Of a stretch of 64,000 bases of DNA, positions 12,771 through 26,035 are shown in pieces (the first letter of the stretch is position 1; every line of letters begins with the position of its first letter). Below the pieces are notes generated by a model. The model saw nothing but the letters and a program-made list of their open reading frames with translations. It did no database searches and was not told the DNA's origin. The DNA lies in contig LR746269.1 of the NCBI GenBank assembly GCA_902729315.2, positions 3,172,001 through 3,236,000 on the forward strand, in the 5' to 3' direction. Both the position numbers and the translations under genes were made by a program. Origin of the DNA: Spirodela intermedia. Its lineage: Eukaryota > Streptophyta > Magnoliopsida > Alismatales > Araceae.

Positions 12771-13740
12771 CCCACAGAGTACTGGGGGCCATCGGCCACA
12801 CACACCCGTGGACTTTGTCTACCTACCTACCTACCTACTAAATGAAATGTGATCAACCCGTTGACCCCCAAGTGGCCCGGGCTTTGTTTCTTTCTCCTGG
12901 TCAGTCAGCACCTTGAGCTTCTGCTCGATCTTGAAGACAATTATGGATTTTCATGGTCTGATGATGATGATGATTGGTTGGCCAGGTTTTTATCTTTTAT
13001 TCTTCTGGCATTAGAGTTCATATATGTTTTAAATAATAATCTAAATGTTGGTTGGGGATGCGCTGAATTTTAAGTAGGAATTTTATTTATATTAGTTTGG
13101 GGGGTATTGATTAGGTGGGATATAATGCTATTATTATTTTATTTATTATTTAGAAATGCATTTTTGCCGGTATTTGTCCTTTAATATAAGATCTGCAGCG
13201 CATAAATAGGACGTGTATTGGTTGATTATTTGTTTTTTTTTAAAAAAATTTCGAAAGGGGAGGCGGAGAGGATGATGAATATGGATTTGCTGCGTGGATT
13301 CTGATCCCAACGCGGTTCCAAATAGCCCAGATTGCTCCGCCTGGCCATCGAATCGATTTCAGATGTAAAGAGAGGAGAGAGAGAGAGAGGTTGACAGTCG
13401 GCGGAGAGAAACCACGGAGAGATTAATTTAGGCCACTAGCACCGGCCAGAACTGAGTCTATATGATCTCAGAGCGGCACCGGATCCGCTCTCCTAAGCTA
13501 AAATTCACCAAGTTGGGGGTTCAAGTGTCAATCTTGACATAAATAGGGTTTTTTCTGATAAAGTACAATTGGGCCTCCTTACAATTGGGCCCGAATAGCC
13601 ACGCTGTGCCATCCTGTGCTTTACGGCTGCGTAGATACACGACATTGAATACTTTCTATTTGAAAAAAGCATAATTTCTGAATTTGAAAAATAATGGCAG
13701 TCTCTGAAATCCCGGCTTTCCTCCTTTTTCAGCGCCCCCA
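12771..13740. other. 3' region of the C2 gene and AT-rich spacer
   Basis: Just after the stop codon there are about five CTAC repeats (12819-12840). A GAT repeat (about 12960-12975) and a short GA run (about 13375-13390) follow. I see no gene in this stretch. Its right end approaches the presumed promoter of the OSCA gene. Confidence 0.5.
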
Positions 13741-15159
13741 CGTGACCGGGAAGAGAGAGAGAGAGAGAGAGGGAGAGAGAGGGAGAGAGAGAGAGGGTTC
13801 AAATGTAACGGCTCTTTTTCTCTCCCCTCTCTGTGTCTCTCTGAGACCTGCGCCGAAAAGACTGAGGGATCCGACATCCCACGCACCCACTAAGCTTCTC
13901 TCTCCTACGCGGAGGTAAACAAAGCCGGAAGAATGATCTAGAACAGAAGGGAGCTCCTCAGGAGGTGGGCTGGTATCTCTCTGCCCAGAGCTTGCCGACG
14001 ACTCTGTGTGTGTGTGTGTGTGTGTGTCTCTCTCTCTCTCTCTCTCTCGCTGAGAGCCACCAGTTCACTGCGCGCCGGCGCGAGGAGAGAAGAACAGGCC
14101 GCAACAGTTGTCGGTCCCCCTCTCTTTCCTCGTGGGACTGGACTTTTGGGCTCTGGATTTTGTTTCTTCCCGACGCAAGGCAAGGAACGAGGCGCGCAAA
14201 AGTGGTAAGGAATCGGAGGAGGGAAGGGCCTTGGGAGGAAAGAGATAGACGCTGGGTAGCCATCTGAGTCTCCCCCTTCTGGCTTGGCTCCTGTCCCTCC
14301 ATATTATCTGTTTCAGTCATATCTCCGGCTACAAATATGCTCGATTCATTCTCGGAGTCTTTGGCTTCTTTCTGTTGTGGGTCGTCCGGGTGTTTTCCTT
14401 GTTGCGGAAAGTGGGGTTCATTAATGGGAGGGGGAGCTGAAGTGTCTTTCTGATCGCGCCTGTGTGCTTGAATGCCTCTGGTTCCTTTGGGTTTTTCTTA
14501 AGTAGGTCTATCCTTCACACTCCGATTGCCAGCAGATCTTTCCCGGACGTTTTTGGCTTCTCCGTAGATCCATGAGATATCAGTAGAAAATCAACATCAT
14601 TTTTGTGTGCCATTCCCAGTAAAAATGCTTCTCACAGAGGAATTCTTTCCTCTTCTGCCTGAGAGTAAATGCTTACCTGGGACATTGTTTCTTTTTATTC
14701 CAGCGTAGTTGGATTAACTGCAGGTTGAGTGGAAGAGAATCAATCATTTCTTTGTAACATTTAGATATTGGTTTTAACATTGCTCCTCACATGACCAATC
14801 GACGTTTTTCTCAATCAATCTTCGTCATCTATCTTAAGATTCGTTGGATAATGTGATGATTAGTGAATTCTTTCGTGGTTAAAACAATTTAATGTGGCTC
14901 TTTTCCCGTAAGATCATCAAAAAATGTCAGGAGCCCTTGCTCTCTTCATGAGTTAGTGCTACGAGAACTTACTCCTTCATGGACATTATTTATTTATTTA
15001 TTCCGTCAGTCTTGGGCTGATTCTTAGGTACCTTGATAGCGTGGGGAAGTTTAGTTTAATTTTTTGTTTAAAATCTCGGGCATAGCTTTGTTATACGTAT
15101 CCTAAGATCATCAACATTTTGCAGGAGCCCTGGGCTTCGAAGCATTTTGAAGGGCCCAT
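13741..15159 (+). promoter_or_regulatory. Presumed promoter, leader and leader intron of the OSCA gene
   Basis: The segment holds an impure GA tract (13750-13797) and a compound (TG)n(TC)n tract (about 14004-14048). A well-formed donor (AGTG|GTAAGG, intron start 14205) and an acceptor (CATTTTGCAG, ending 15124) lie 35 bases before the OSCA start codon. The simplest reading is a 5' untranslated exon ending at 14204 and a 920-bp leader intron. The transcription start was not located. Confidence 0.5.
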
Positions 15160-18100
15160 ATGGCTACAATCGCCGACATAGGCCTGGCTGCCGCCATCAA
15201 TATTCTTAGTGCCTTCGTGTTTTTCCTAATATTTGCTGTGCTGCGGCTGCAGCCCTTCAACGACAGAGTGTACTTCCCAAAATGGTACCTCAGAGGGTTA
15301 AGAAGCAGCCCCATGAGCTCTGGAGTTGTTGGGAAATTCGTGAATTTAGATTACAGATCCTATCTGAGGTTCTTGGGATGGATGCCTGCTGCCTTGAAAA
15401 TGCCCGAGCCAGAGCTTATTGAGCATGCAGGGCTTGACTCTGCTGTTTATCTTCGGATATATCTAATAGGGTATGCAAAAATAGCTTTAAAAGTCTCTGT
15501 TTTAAATTGAAACCCATCTTCATGTTTGAATGTTTCTTGTTCTATCTTTGAAATCTATTGCCGATTTCTCAATACTTCTGTGAATATAATGAGTTATAAT
15601 GACCTCTTCTTCCTCTCTTTGTTTCTTTCAGGCTTAAAATATTTGTTCCCATCACGTTCTTGGCATTCACGATCTTGGTACCCGTCAACTGGACCAATGA
15701 TACTCTTGAGCATTCCAAGATGCTGTTCAGCAGCATTGACAAGCTATCAATTTCTAATATCCCACATGAGTCACATAGGTAAGAAGACTAAATAGGCATC
15801 TCTTCATTAACTATTGAATGTATGAATATCTACCACAGTATAAATTCTGGGCCTTCGATCAAGGCTATTCTTGCCTTCAAGTATTCTACACTGCCATTTT
15901 GTTTAATATGCGTGATTAACTCATCCTTAAGCAGCATACAAATTCACTCACTCAATGAATATGTTTAATTAAGCCCGAGTAATAATATTACGCATTTGTT
16001 TTGACAATGTCCTTTTTTTAATTAAGCCATCAACTTAAGCCATCGGTATCACATGATAGCAAGATCATATTTGCAATGTCTTCCACTGGCGTCGCAGGTT
16101 TTGGGCTCATTTGGTAATGGCCTATGCTTTCACATTTTGGACTTGCTATGTCTTGCTCAAGGAGTACGAGACAGTGGCGTCAATGAGACTGCAATTTCTT
16201 GCATTAGAGAGACGACGTCCAGACCAATTTACCGTAAGTCCCTAAATTTCCAACCTTTGTAAACCTTTAAATGAGACTTAAAGGCAGCGATGCATTGTGT
16301 TGCTTAAGGAGCTGTCTTGGGGTGAATCCCGTTTGCTGTCTTGTCTGTCAGTATCTCTGGGGGAAGATACTAAACGCTATCGAATACTTAGCATTAATTT
16401 TGGGCAGCTTTGAATTCAGGCATTCTTCTTTTGGAATGTGAGATAATTCATTTTGGTTCTTTGGCAGGTTCTTGTGAGGAATGTGCCACCTGACCCTGAT
16501 GAATCTGTCAGCGAGCTTGTTGAGCATTTCTTTATGGTCAACCACCCTGACCACTATATCACTCATCAGGTCTTCATGGCAGACTCTCTGGTTCTAGCTT
16601 TTTTAGTTTTTAATATTTTCTTGGTTTACTTCATTAGTCTTTGCAAGTATTATGCATTCGTATCCAGCTCATGGTGGGAGAAAGGAAAGGAGAAGATTAA
16701 CACTCAAGATATTAGATAGGCTGGAGAAGGAACTGTATGGTTTACATGGATGAAATAAAGAACGTTTCTACCCAAACGTGACAAATTGAAATGGACAAAT
16801 ATGTCATTGCTACGATGTTCTAACACAGAGAGAAGACCTGCTCTAGAGGTCTCTTCAAAGACTGGAGATATCATACTTAGTAGGGATTAGATGGAAAAAT
16901 AACAAACAACATGCCAGAGAAAATATCATGAAGTGGTGCAATCGCCTGGCTGTCTTTTGGCTTTCAATAGTTTGTTATCTTGACCTGATTTTTGGGGTGG
17001 ACTTTTTTATCTTCCAGTCTTGATGGAAGGGAAAATGATGCATGATTCAATATTAAGCCATAGGGATCTGTTGCATTTATAATGCTCCCTAATAGGTTTC
17101 TCTCTATTTTTTTCAGGCGATTTACTGTTTTCAGGCGATTCAATATTTAGATGAACTTATGTGCAGTTTTTATTTCGTAACACAGTATTCATGTTCCTGC
17201 AAGTTCTTTATTCTTCTAGCACCTGTCCCCTTTTCATCGATGGTATCCTCCATCAGGGAACAATACTCTTTGTATCTCCTGGAGCTTTATTTCGATGTCT
17301 TTTTAGTATTTTTACTGTACGTTTGCTAGAGTATAAATGCCACGTTCACAGTTACACGTGTACCACTAGAAAATGATAACGAATTTTTCACCAGCTTAGA
17401 TATTGAATTTCACTGAGACATACCATTAACTTTTATGCCTTTTCCTCGCAACTTTTTAGTTTTCAATTGATATGCTCTTCCACCATCTTAGTTGCTTCCA
17501 GCTCTTTAAATTCTTTACATTGTTTTTTCATGCCATGCGATTAAATGCCTTTCTCTGATTTATTTATATGGTACCAGTATTTCACCTTCTTAAATGCTTT
17601 ATCCTTCCTTTTAGTTGTGTGTACTCATTCTTCTTATTGGTAGTAACAATTGTACTTCTTCTTTTTTTTCTTTTTTTTTTTTACAATTGTACTTCTTTAG
17701 TTTCTTTATGAACTTTATTTGAATAGCACGAGAAGCAGCCTATTTTTCTCAGGGCGATGATTGATATTGATCGTGATAGATAAGATAATCTATTCTTCTG
17801 TTAAAGGAGCTTTTTAATTCTTAGTACATTTAACAGAGTAGTTTCGTTTCCATGATCTTTTCTTGGCTAGTAAACAATCATCAAATTGCCATTTAACCTG
17901 CGAATCTCATAAATGTTTTCATTGGACCAAAGATTTTCAGTTTATGAACTTATTTATTGATAAATGTATAACTCAGAGACCTGCTAGGTGGGGGTTGTTC
18001 TGTGAATACAGAGATGTAAGGCTTGTGACTCAGTTTTTTTGAACATGCTGGCATGTTGCTCTCTCGTTCTGTCTCTTTGTCACTCTCTCTATCTCTCTCT

Positions 18101-21100
18101 CTCATTCTCCCATCAATTCTTCTGGGGTGGGTTTGGTTTTGGGAGTCTACTCTGTTTTTTGTTTCATAGTTTGTCGAATTCGAGTAAATGGTGTGATGAA
18201 GGTTACTTTGTGGAATTTTGTATTTGTTATTTTATTGTTAAAGTAAAAGTTTTTGTTTTGTGGATGTTTTAGGTTGTTTATAATGCAAATGATCTGGCTA
18301 AAGTTGTCAGGGAGAAGAAAAAGGCGCAGAATTGGCTTGACTACAATCAACTCAAATATCAACGGAAACCTTTAAAGAGACCAATTCGGAAGGTAGATTG
18401 GTCTAGAACGCGTGTTATGCAGAACACTGTACATTATACTGTGACATTTCGTCTTTATAAAGCTCTTCTGTCGAAGTGTGCGTGGATGTCTCATTGTTTC
18501 TTCTTCATCACACCAATTAGTTCTTTATCTCTGGATAAAATATATAAATCATAGAAGATATTCTCTTGCCAAATTTTCTCTGTATTATACAAGCCAATTT
18601 TCTCTTGTATTTAAACTGTTCAGAAATAGAAGTGCCATGTGCCTGACATTGCTTACTTGTTTTTGTCAGACTGGTTGCCTTGGGCTATGGGGTAAGAAAG
18701 TTGACTCAATCGAGTATTATGCATCTGAGGTTGAAAGGCTGTCAAAAGAAGTAAGCATTCATCTATGCATGTTTTACATATTTGATCTCTGTTACTAAAT
18801 GCTAGTCAAATACTTCTGCATAAAGCTGTTGCATTTGTCCTTAGATTTGTGGTGCAACTAATAGAAGATAATTACTCTCTCTTCTGGTAATTAGTGTTCT
18901 TGCTTGCTCTCTGTCTAGCACTAATAGTTGACTTGTTACGGTCAATCCTCAGCCTCAATCGACTTGTTCGTTTTTTATGAAGATCTTATTCACAGTAAAT
19001 TTTCAACTGTGATCGCTATTGTTTTATTATCTTGCATAACGTAGGGGGGCATTGAAGAAACCTTACAAAATATAGTCTTAATTTACCTCTATGCCTGTTT
19101 TGTTTCCCCTTCATCCTAGTGCATTGGCAATGTGGGAATACGCATGGAACAAAGATGCTTTTTGACACTTTTATTCTAGGGCTACTTCACATGCCGAACT
19201 AAAACATTTAAAGTGGGATCTTTTCAGTAAGGCCCAAAGTGTAATTGACATGCATTGGTTGTTATCTTTTAGTAGCTATAGACTAGACCCACAGATAAAC
19301 CGGCTCATTCTTTGTTATCTGTCTATTCACATCTTTGGGCCGTTTCACCGAGCGTGACTACATATCTGGGTTTGATGAGTTTTTTCTCTTTACGTGAGAA
19401 AGGATGCGATTATACTTTTTGGGCAGAATTTGGAACATAGGTTTTCACCCTCTGAGTTGATTATTCGCACACCTACTTGTATATGCATTCCTCCTTTATT
19501 TTGTACCTCTGTATGAATTTGTGTAACCAACCGCTGTAAAAAGAAACCACTGAGTAAGGGGAGGATGGGTCGAAACAATTGCGGGAGACTAAATGAGTGC
19601 AAGTTAAAAACGTTTCCCCTGTCGACCAGAACATGGAAGAAGCTTTCAATCATTTCCCTGTCCTGGATCTTGGCAATTAGGTGGGCTACACTGTGGTTTT
19701 CTTGATGAACTATTCGAGGCTTGCTCTTTTCTCATAAATGGCTTAATAAAATGTCACCCTTGGGTATCAAAGAGCAAAGAGTACGAACTCTTCTTCATCT
19801 TCAGTCAATCAAAGAGTATATGTCCTTCTGATTTCATAAACATGTTGAAAATACTTCACTTTTAATGCCGGTACCATGATGGTGTGCTTTGTTTTTTCTT
19901 TCAATTTAAGCACTCTTATCATTAAGAATGAACGACTCAGTTGGTTTCTGATCTTCTCGCTTCAATTTCAATGTTACATTACATTATTGGAAATCATTTG
20001 AAGTCTTTCTGACGGTCTAATTTCATCTTAGGAAGTTGCAGAACGTGAAAAAATCGTAAAGAGTACAAAGTATATTATGCCGGCAGCATTTGTATCCTTC
20101 AGGACCCGTTGGGCAGCAGCTGTTTGTGCGCAGACACAACAGACCAGAAACCCTACCCTGTGGTTGACCGAGTGGGCTCCAGAACCTCGTGATGTGTACT
20201 GGCGGAATCTGGCAATTCCATTTGTCTCTCTGACAATTAGAAGACTGATTGTGGCTGTGGCGTTCTTCTTTCTTACCTTCTTCTTCGTGATTCCTATAGT
20301 CTTCGTTCAGTCTCTGGCAAACATTGAGGGAATTGAGAAGGCTCTTCCTTTCTTGAGGCCCATTATTGAAATGTATGTGCTCCTCGCTGGTTCTTTGTGT
20401 TTCCTTTCATCATTGGTTTCAAGGATAATTCGTATTTTGATTAGGTATTCAACATATATTTGTGCAAGATTTGAAGTTTCCAGATAAGATTTTGTTTGCT
20501 CTTTTCTTTTATAGTATTCTCCTGGATAACGTTTAATTAAACTATCATTTCTATGGTTCTTTTTTTTTGCAGAAAATTTATCAAATCATTTATCCAAGGT
20601 TTTCTCCCTGGAATCGCTCTTAAAATTTTTCTCATATTGCTGCCAACTATTTTAATGCTAATGTCCAAGTTTGAAGGACTTGTGTCCATATCATCTCTTG
20701 AGCGAAGATCTGCATCCAAATACTATCTCTTTCTGCTTGTCAATGTGTTTCTTGGGAGCATAATCACTGGGACTGCTTTTGAACAGTTGAACACTTTTAT
20801 TCACCAGTCCGCAAATCAGTACGTACGCTCATCACTGGATATTAAATCTTTTGCCATTGTTACAGTTCATATTCTGCTCTTCGTTAATCATGATATCATG
20901 TAACAGCTAAAAATTGCAGTCTCATTCTGATCTAATGCCCTATGCTATCATGTGAAGTATAGCATATTTGTATGTTGTTCAATTATCGTTATTGCTTTAC
21001 TCAAGTGCATGCATCTCCCCTTGCTAATGCAGAATTCCAGTGACGATTGGTCAATCCATCCCTATGAAAGCAACTTTCTTCATCACTTATATCATGGTCG

Positions 21101-22082
21101 ATGGGTGGGCTGGAATTGCCGGGGAAATTTTGAGGTTGAAACCCTTGATAATATATCACTTGAAGAATGTGTTCCTTGTGAAGACTGAGAAAGATAGGGA
21201 AGAGGCGATGTATCCGGGGAGCATCGGTTTCGACACTTCAGAGCCACAGATTCAGTTGTACTTCCTGCTCGGCCTGGTTTATGCTGTTGTGACGCCATTC
21301 CTCCTCCCTTTCATTCTCATATTCTTTGGCCTGGCATATGTTGTCTACCGCCATCAGGTGGGTAATCTCAGAAATCTCTTTCTACCGTGTGGGTCCTTGC
21401 TAGCCTCTTCTATTTAAATTATTTTTCTCTAAATGACACCTTTTCTAAAAAAAATTCTGGTAGATTATAAATGTTTACGACCAGCGGTACGAGAGTGGTG
21501 CCACATTCTGGCCGGATGTTCATGGGCGTATAATCAGTGCTCTGATCATCTCTCAGTTGCTTCTTATGGGATTGTTGAGCACCAAGCAAGCTTCTCAGTC
21601 CACACCGCTGCTCGTTGCACTTCCTGTTTTGACCATCTGGTTCCACAAGTACTGCAAGAGCCGCTATGAGCCAGCCTTTGTCAGATTTCCATTACAGGTT
21701 TCACATTTTTTTTGTTTTTTTTTTTTTTTTTTTGCCGTTCATCTTCATAATTCGTCTCTTTTCTCCCGATGTTTGTTACCTTTCTGAGCTGTTGCTTTTT
21801 ATTTGCCAGGAAGCGATGATGAAGGACACGCTAGAGCATGCCCGAGAACCCGACCTGGACCTGAAGAGCTACGTATCGGACGCCTACATGCATCCGGTGT
21901 TCAAGGGCGGCTACAACGACGATGAGGAGAACGCTCCTCCAACTGGGTACGGAAAGGTCCATGGAAGCCCGGCTCTCGTCCCCACCAAGCGTCAGTCTAG
22001 AAGGAGCACTCCGGTTCCCAGCAAACACAGCGGATCCTTGTCTCCCCCCTCTGTTCGTGCATCCTCTCAGGGACCACGATGA
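15160..22082 (+). CDS. OSCA1: OSCA1-clade hyperosmolality-gated, mechanosensitive cation channel (CSC1-like)
   Basis: Eleven coding exons are 15160-15470, 15632-15778, 16098-16233, 16468-16569, 18273-18392, 18670-18750, 20032-20372, 20573-20818, 21033-21357, 21464-21697 and 21810-22082. Every junction has GT/AG and the phases sum to 2316 bp, 771 residues, the usual length. Residues 1-198 form the N-terminal membrane region (MATIADIGLAAAINILSAF, RLQPFNDRVYFPKWYLRGLR, VPVNWTND). About 199-299 form the cytosolic domain (VLVRNVPPDPDESVSE, QNWLDYNQLKY, GLWGKKVDSIEYY). About 300-680 hold the DUF221 multi-helix pore region, including TEWAPEPRDVYWRN, KATFFITYIMVDGWAG and QLYFLLGLVYAVVTPFLLPF. The rest is a hydrophilic tail. 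OSCA1 proteins are plasma-membrane, Ca2+-permeable, tension-gated channels involved in osmotic sensing. That function is inferred from the family. Intron 4 (1.7 kb) and intron 6 (1.3 kb) are the longest, and I see no gene inside them. Confidence 0.96.
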
Positions 22083-22087
22083 GGATG

Positions 22088-22088
22088 A

Positions 22089-22144
<56 letters not shown>
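22088..22144. repeat. Compound (TG)n(AG)n microsatellite in the OSCA 3' region
   Basis: About 11 TG units run directly into about 17 AG units, starting six bases after the OSCA stop codon. The tract must lie in the 3' untranslated region of that gene and close to the 3' end of the convergent UFD1-like gene. Confidence 0.85.
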
Positions 22145-22148
<4 letters not shown>

Positions 22149-22337
22149 CTTCTGTAAATGCTTTGGTGCGATTTCAATGAGCGTCTCTGTGTCCCAGAAG
22201 TCAGAGTCCTTATAATTTCTTCTTCTTGTGTCTGCGCTATGATATTCAATAGAAAAGATCTGTGATTTTCAATGGAAACAATGAAGAGTGCTTCTTTATT
22301 ACAGGGAAGGAATTCTTGGTAACGGGAGGAGGGGGGG

Positions 22338-25300
22338 TCAGCTATTCTGGTGGACCGCAATCAAGTGGATGTCCATGTCCTTGAGCATCACCGACCGTCC
22401 ACACGCATCGCACGGCGTCGTCCTCGACCCGCAGACGCTCTCGTGCTCGCAGAGCCCCCTCAGCCTGTCCCTCGCGTCCGCCGCCGCCGTCCCCGCCCGC
22501 ACTGCGTCACCGCAGAACCGGCACGTTATCAGCCGCAGCGGGCATGCCGCCGCCTGGTGCCGCGCCTGCCACACAAACGAACCAACCAATCAACAAAACT
22601 GCCGAGCTCAGTAAATGCGAAGAAGAGGGAGGAGCCAGAATTGGTTGTGGGTGGAAGGAAGACGCTTTACCATCTCCTCCTTCTCGAGGACGGCGCCGCA
22701 GGGGCAATTCACCGGCCGGTGGAAGACCTCCAAGTGCTTCTCTAGCTGCTCCCTCCGAAGGGCCTGGCCGCACTCACTGCAGTGGACGTGGGCTCCGGCC
22801 TCCTCCTTCCGAAGAACAGCGCCGCACCCCTCGTGTTGGCAGACAACATTGTGCCTCGCGCAGAAGGCCTCGTGGATCACGATGCTCTGCGCAGAGACGA
22901 GCCGCCGGCAGTTCCGGCACTCTGCCGCCCCCTCCTCCCCTGCCACCGCTGGCAATGCAGAGACAACCTGCTTGCTCCTCTCCTTCAGTGCAACACAGAT
23001 CCGGTACTTGGTCTGGCCTCTGTAACCATACACTCCGACGCTGTAGGAACCCACTGCCGGTTGCTGATCAATGTGTGAGAGAACCAGGGCCTTGGAGCCG
23101 ACATCATGGCAAGACCACCCGTGCTGGAGCTTCGTGGGGAAGATGACCGGGTGCCTTGACACGTAGAGGTCGGTGTCGGCGCCTTCTGCCGACTCCGCCT
23201 GCAGGCTTACCTCGAGGCTGAGCTCCCCGGAAGCAATCCTCTCGCCTGTGAATTCATCCACGGGGAACTTGTAGTAGTTGAAGCTTCCTTCCTCCACCGT
23301 CCCGGTCTCGGCATTTCCCAGCTCGAGTGGCACCAATGCCCGCTGGTTCTCGCTCGCAGAGTCCTCCGGCTCGATGATGTCGACTTCGACGTCCGTCTCT
23401 ATGACAGAAACGCTCGGCGACGGTTTCAGCTCGAGGACCCGCAGCTTGTAGCTAAGATCCCCATGGAGGACGGTGATCACGTCGCCCTGGGAGAGGGTTG
23501 TGTGCCTGCGAAGGCTCGTCTCGAGCACGGCCTTGTGGTATGGTAGGTCGGAGAAGCCCAGATCCTCGGGCTGTAGCTTTGCGTAGGTGCCCTTTGGGAG
23601 GCTCACGTACTTGACCTCGACCAGAGGAAAGTCGAGCTCAATGCCATGAAATAAGTTGCTCCAGACGTGTGGGGGAAGCTCCACAGAGCCTTCCCTGGCG
23701 GTGAATTCCAAAACGCCAGAGTGTGTCATCTGCTGCTCGGAAGATGGCGACTCGTCGACTCTCGACAGGCGAAAGCACATGGGGCCCTTGTCCAGAGCTC
23801 CTTGGTTGGAGAGCTCGGTGAAGCAGGAAGGTGGCAGCTTGATCTTGTCACCATATCCACTGTAATGCACGGCTTCTAAGGTTTGGCAGAAGATAATACC
23901 GTTGCCAATGAGTAAGCTTTCTTCTATCTGTTGCTCTGCCTGAGACAGAATTGAAATGGGTTGAATTGGGTTCGAGGGTGGATTGGAAATAATTCGTTCT
24001 TTCGCCTCAACAATGTTATGTTGATTACTCAACCTCATCTAAACCATGGTTGTCACCAAACTATAGAAACTGATTCTAGCATGCATTTAATATTGTGGCT
24101 CACAAAAATTTTGTACCAAGCTGGTGGCTTCATTCACTCACAAAACAAATTATCGGCTGGGCAATGATAACGGGTGGTATCGGTGTGGGGTAGGCACTGG
24201 AATAATTTTATTGTGCCCGAATCTTCAGTATCTATTCTTTGCTCTAAAGAAAACAATACATGAGCAGATCATGGTGGATTTAAATCAACATTACTTTTTT
24301 TGTTTAATGTATGCAAACTACATTAAAAAGATTAGTTTATATGTCAATATATGCAATCTACACTAAAATTTATATGTTTTGAATAAATGAGAAATGAGGA
24401 AACAACAACTAAGAGTGAGCCACGGGCCATTTTGAATATGTTTTTGTCAAACTAAAACCAAAACATAAAATTCTGCAACCCAAAATCAAAATCAAGCTAA
24501 ACCTCATGACAGTCCCAAAAGTCAAGCCCTAATACGCTGGCCAAGGCCAAGTCACTTCCCCTTTGCCCCTGGAATGGCACTAACTTCCAATTACACTGGC
24601 CGTCTGCCATTTGAGATGTGTCTTTTTAAGCTAACATCAGGACAGCTGGTTGGATGGTGACAAGAAATCCGAGCCAAATTAAAGATACCTTTTCATGTAT
24701 CAATTTCAACCCACCAGAACTGCACCTAAAGACAATCCCACCAAAGCTGACTTAGGTAATTGGCAAATCAGAACCACGTTGCATCCACACCCCCTAGCAG
24801 GTCTCTGCATTCCACTGAGACAAAATGCTTTCTTATTATGGTGTCAGGACATTGGTTACTAAAGAAAGAGGGAAGTCATTTCACCTGTGATGCCAGCACT
24901 TGGACATGGCCAAAAGGGTACTGTAATAAAAGCATCAATTAGGAGTCACCCAATTGGACCTTTGTATTGGAGTAGTGTCTTAAAAGTGTAAGAGGGACGG
25001 AACTAGGAGAAAGCTACGAAGTTGACGTCAAGAGGCCCAATTCGTGACTGTTAGTGGGAGAAAAAGAAGCTTCAGATGGTTCAAGAAACATCCTTTTTGC
25101 TATCTTCCTACTTTAGCCTCTTTAAACCCAGGTTATCTTAAAAGTAAGTGCACAAGGCGACCATAGAGACAAACTGGGTTCCATGTCACAATGTCAAAAT
25201 TCATGTCTCTGGAGTGATCTAAAATATATATTTCGCAACAACATTGAACTTGAATTCTTCAGGTTCAACAAATACAGGATCTTGTTCTCCAGTGTGACAA

Positions 25301-26035
25301 TTTGTAACTTCACCAATGACACATAGGGCCCACATATTCTTCTTCCCTTTCTCAATAATAACCTATAAGTCGCAACTAGTAGAGGATGTATACCAGCAAG
25401 GCGATTTGGTATCCGGAAAAATGTTCTCACAATATCCATCCTTTAAAATGATCGATAATCTACATTACTCCATTGATCATAGAGAGATCAGACCAAGTAA
25501 ACACGGTAAAATTTCAATTCTAGAGTAAGCAGAGAGAGATAAAATGTGATAGCAATGGGTTTAGATCACATTAAAGCCCTCACCGGTTTTGAAATAGAAA
25601 AGAGGGGAACGACCAAATGGAAAGATACTTAACATTGCTCATCCGTTTTAGAGGTTGTAAAATCTCGCAACATCGATTTCTAACTGTGCTTCTCACGAAA
25701 CACCAAATCACCCCCCAGAAGGGGAGCAGCGGCTCCCAGGAAGAAAATCGATAAAACACCGACTCAGAGAACAAATTTCTATCAGATCAAAAAATAAAAC
25801 AAGAATATACAGAGGGATTCCCTATTGGCCGCGTAGATTTGAAGAAGCGTACCAGCTGTTGGGCTCTGGCGGCATCAAGGCGGGCGGCGCGCTGGGCAGC
25901 CTCGAGAGCCTCGCGACGTTCGGCTGCCTCGGCCTTGGCCCGGCGCTCCCTCTCCTGCCGCAGCCTTGCCCGTTCCTTGCGCTCCCTCTGCTCCTTCTCC
26001 AGCCTCTGCCTCGCCATCCGCAGCTCGAAATCCAT
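22338..26035 (-). CDS. UFD1-domain protein with C-terminal zinc fingers (PRLI-interacting factor K type)
   Basis: Three coding exons on the minus strand are 26035-25853, 23939-22671 and 22565-22338. All phases are 0 and the product is 559 residues. Exon 1 (residues 1-61) is a charged helix starting MDFELRMARQRLEKEQRERK. Exon 2 opens AEQQIEESLLIGNGIIF and carries the UFD1 domain (about 75-250: GDKIKLPPSCFTELSNQGAL, LPKGTYAKLQPEDLGF, HTTLSQGDVITV). Exons 2-3 end in a Cys/His-rich region (about 425-555) with CRNC, CSECG, CPCG, CRFCG and CDACG motifs followed by spaced His residues, like TRAF-type fingers. Order and length match plant PRLI-interacting factor K. UFD1 proteins bind ubiquitin and Cdc48/p97. 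A role in ubiquitin-dependent processing is inferred. The 1.9-kb first intron contains no gene that I can see. The gene is tail to tail with the OSCA gene. Confidence 0.94.

Noticed and set aside
12442-12852. 136-codon Arg/Ser-rich open frame
   Set aside because: It is an out-of-frame reading of C2 gene exon 3 caused by high GC content.
16570-18272. Open frames within OSCA intron 4
   Set aside because: They are short and AT-rich, and lie between well-supported splice sites with no domain content.
22544-23146. 200-codon plus-strand open frame and its neighbours
   Set aside because: They are antisense to exon 2 of the UFD1-like gene, whose identity is clear.
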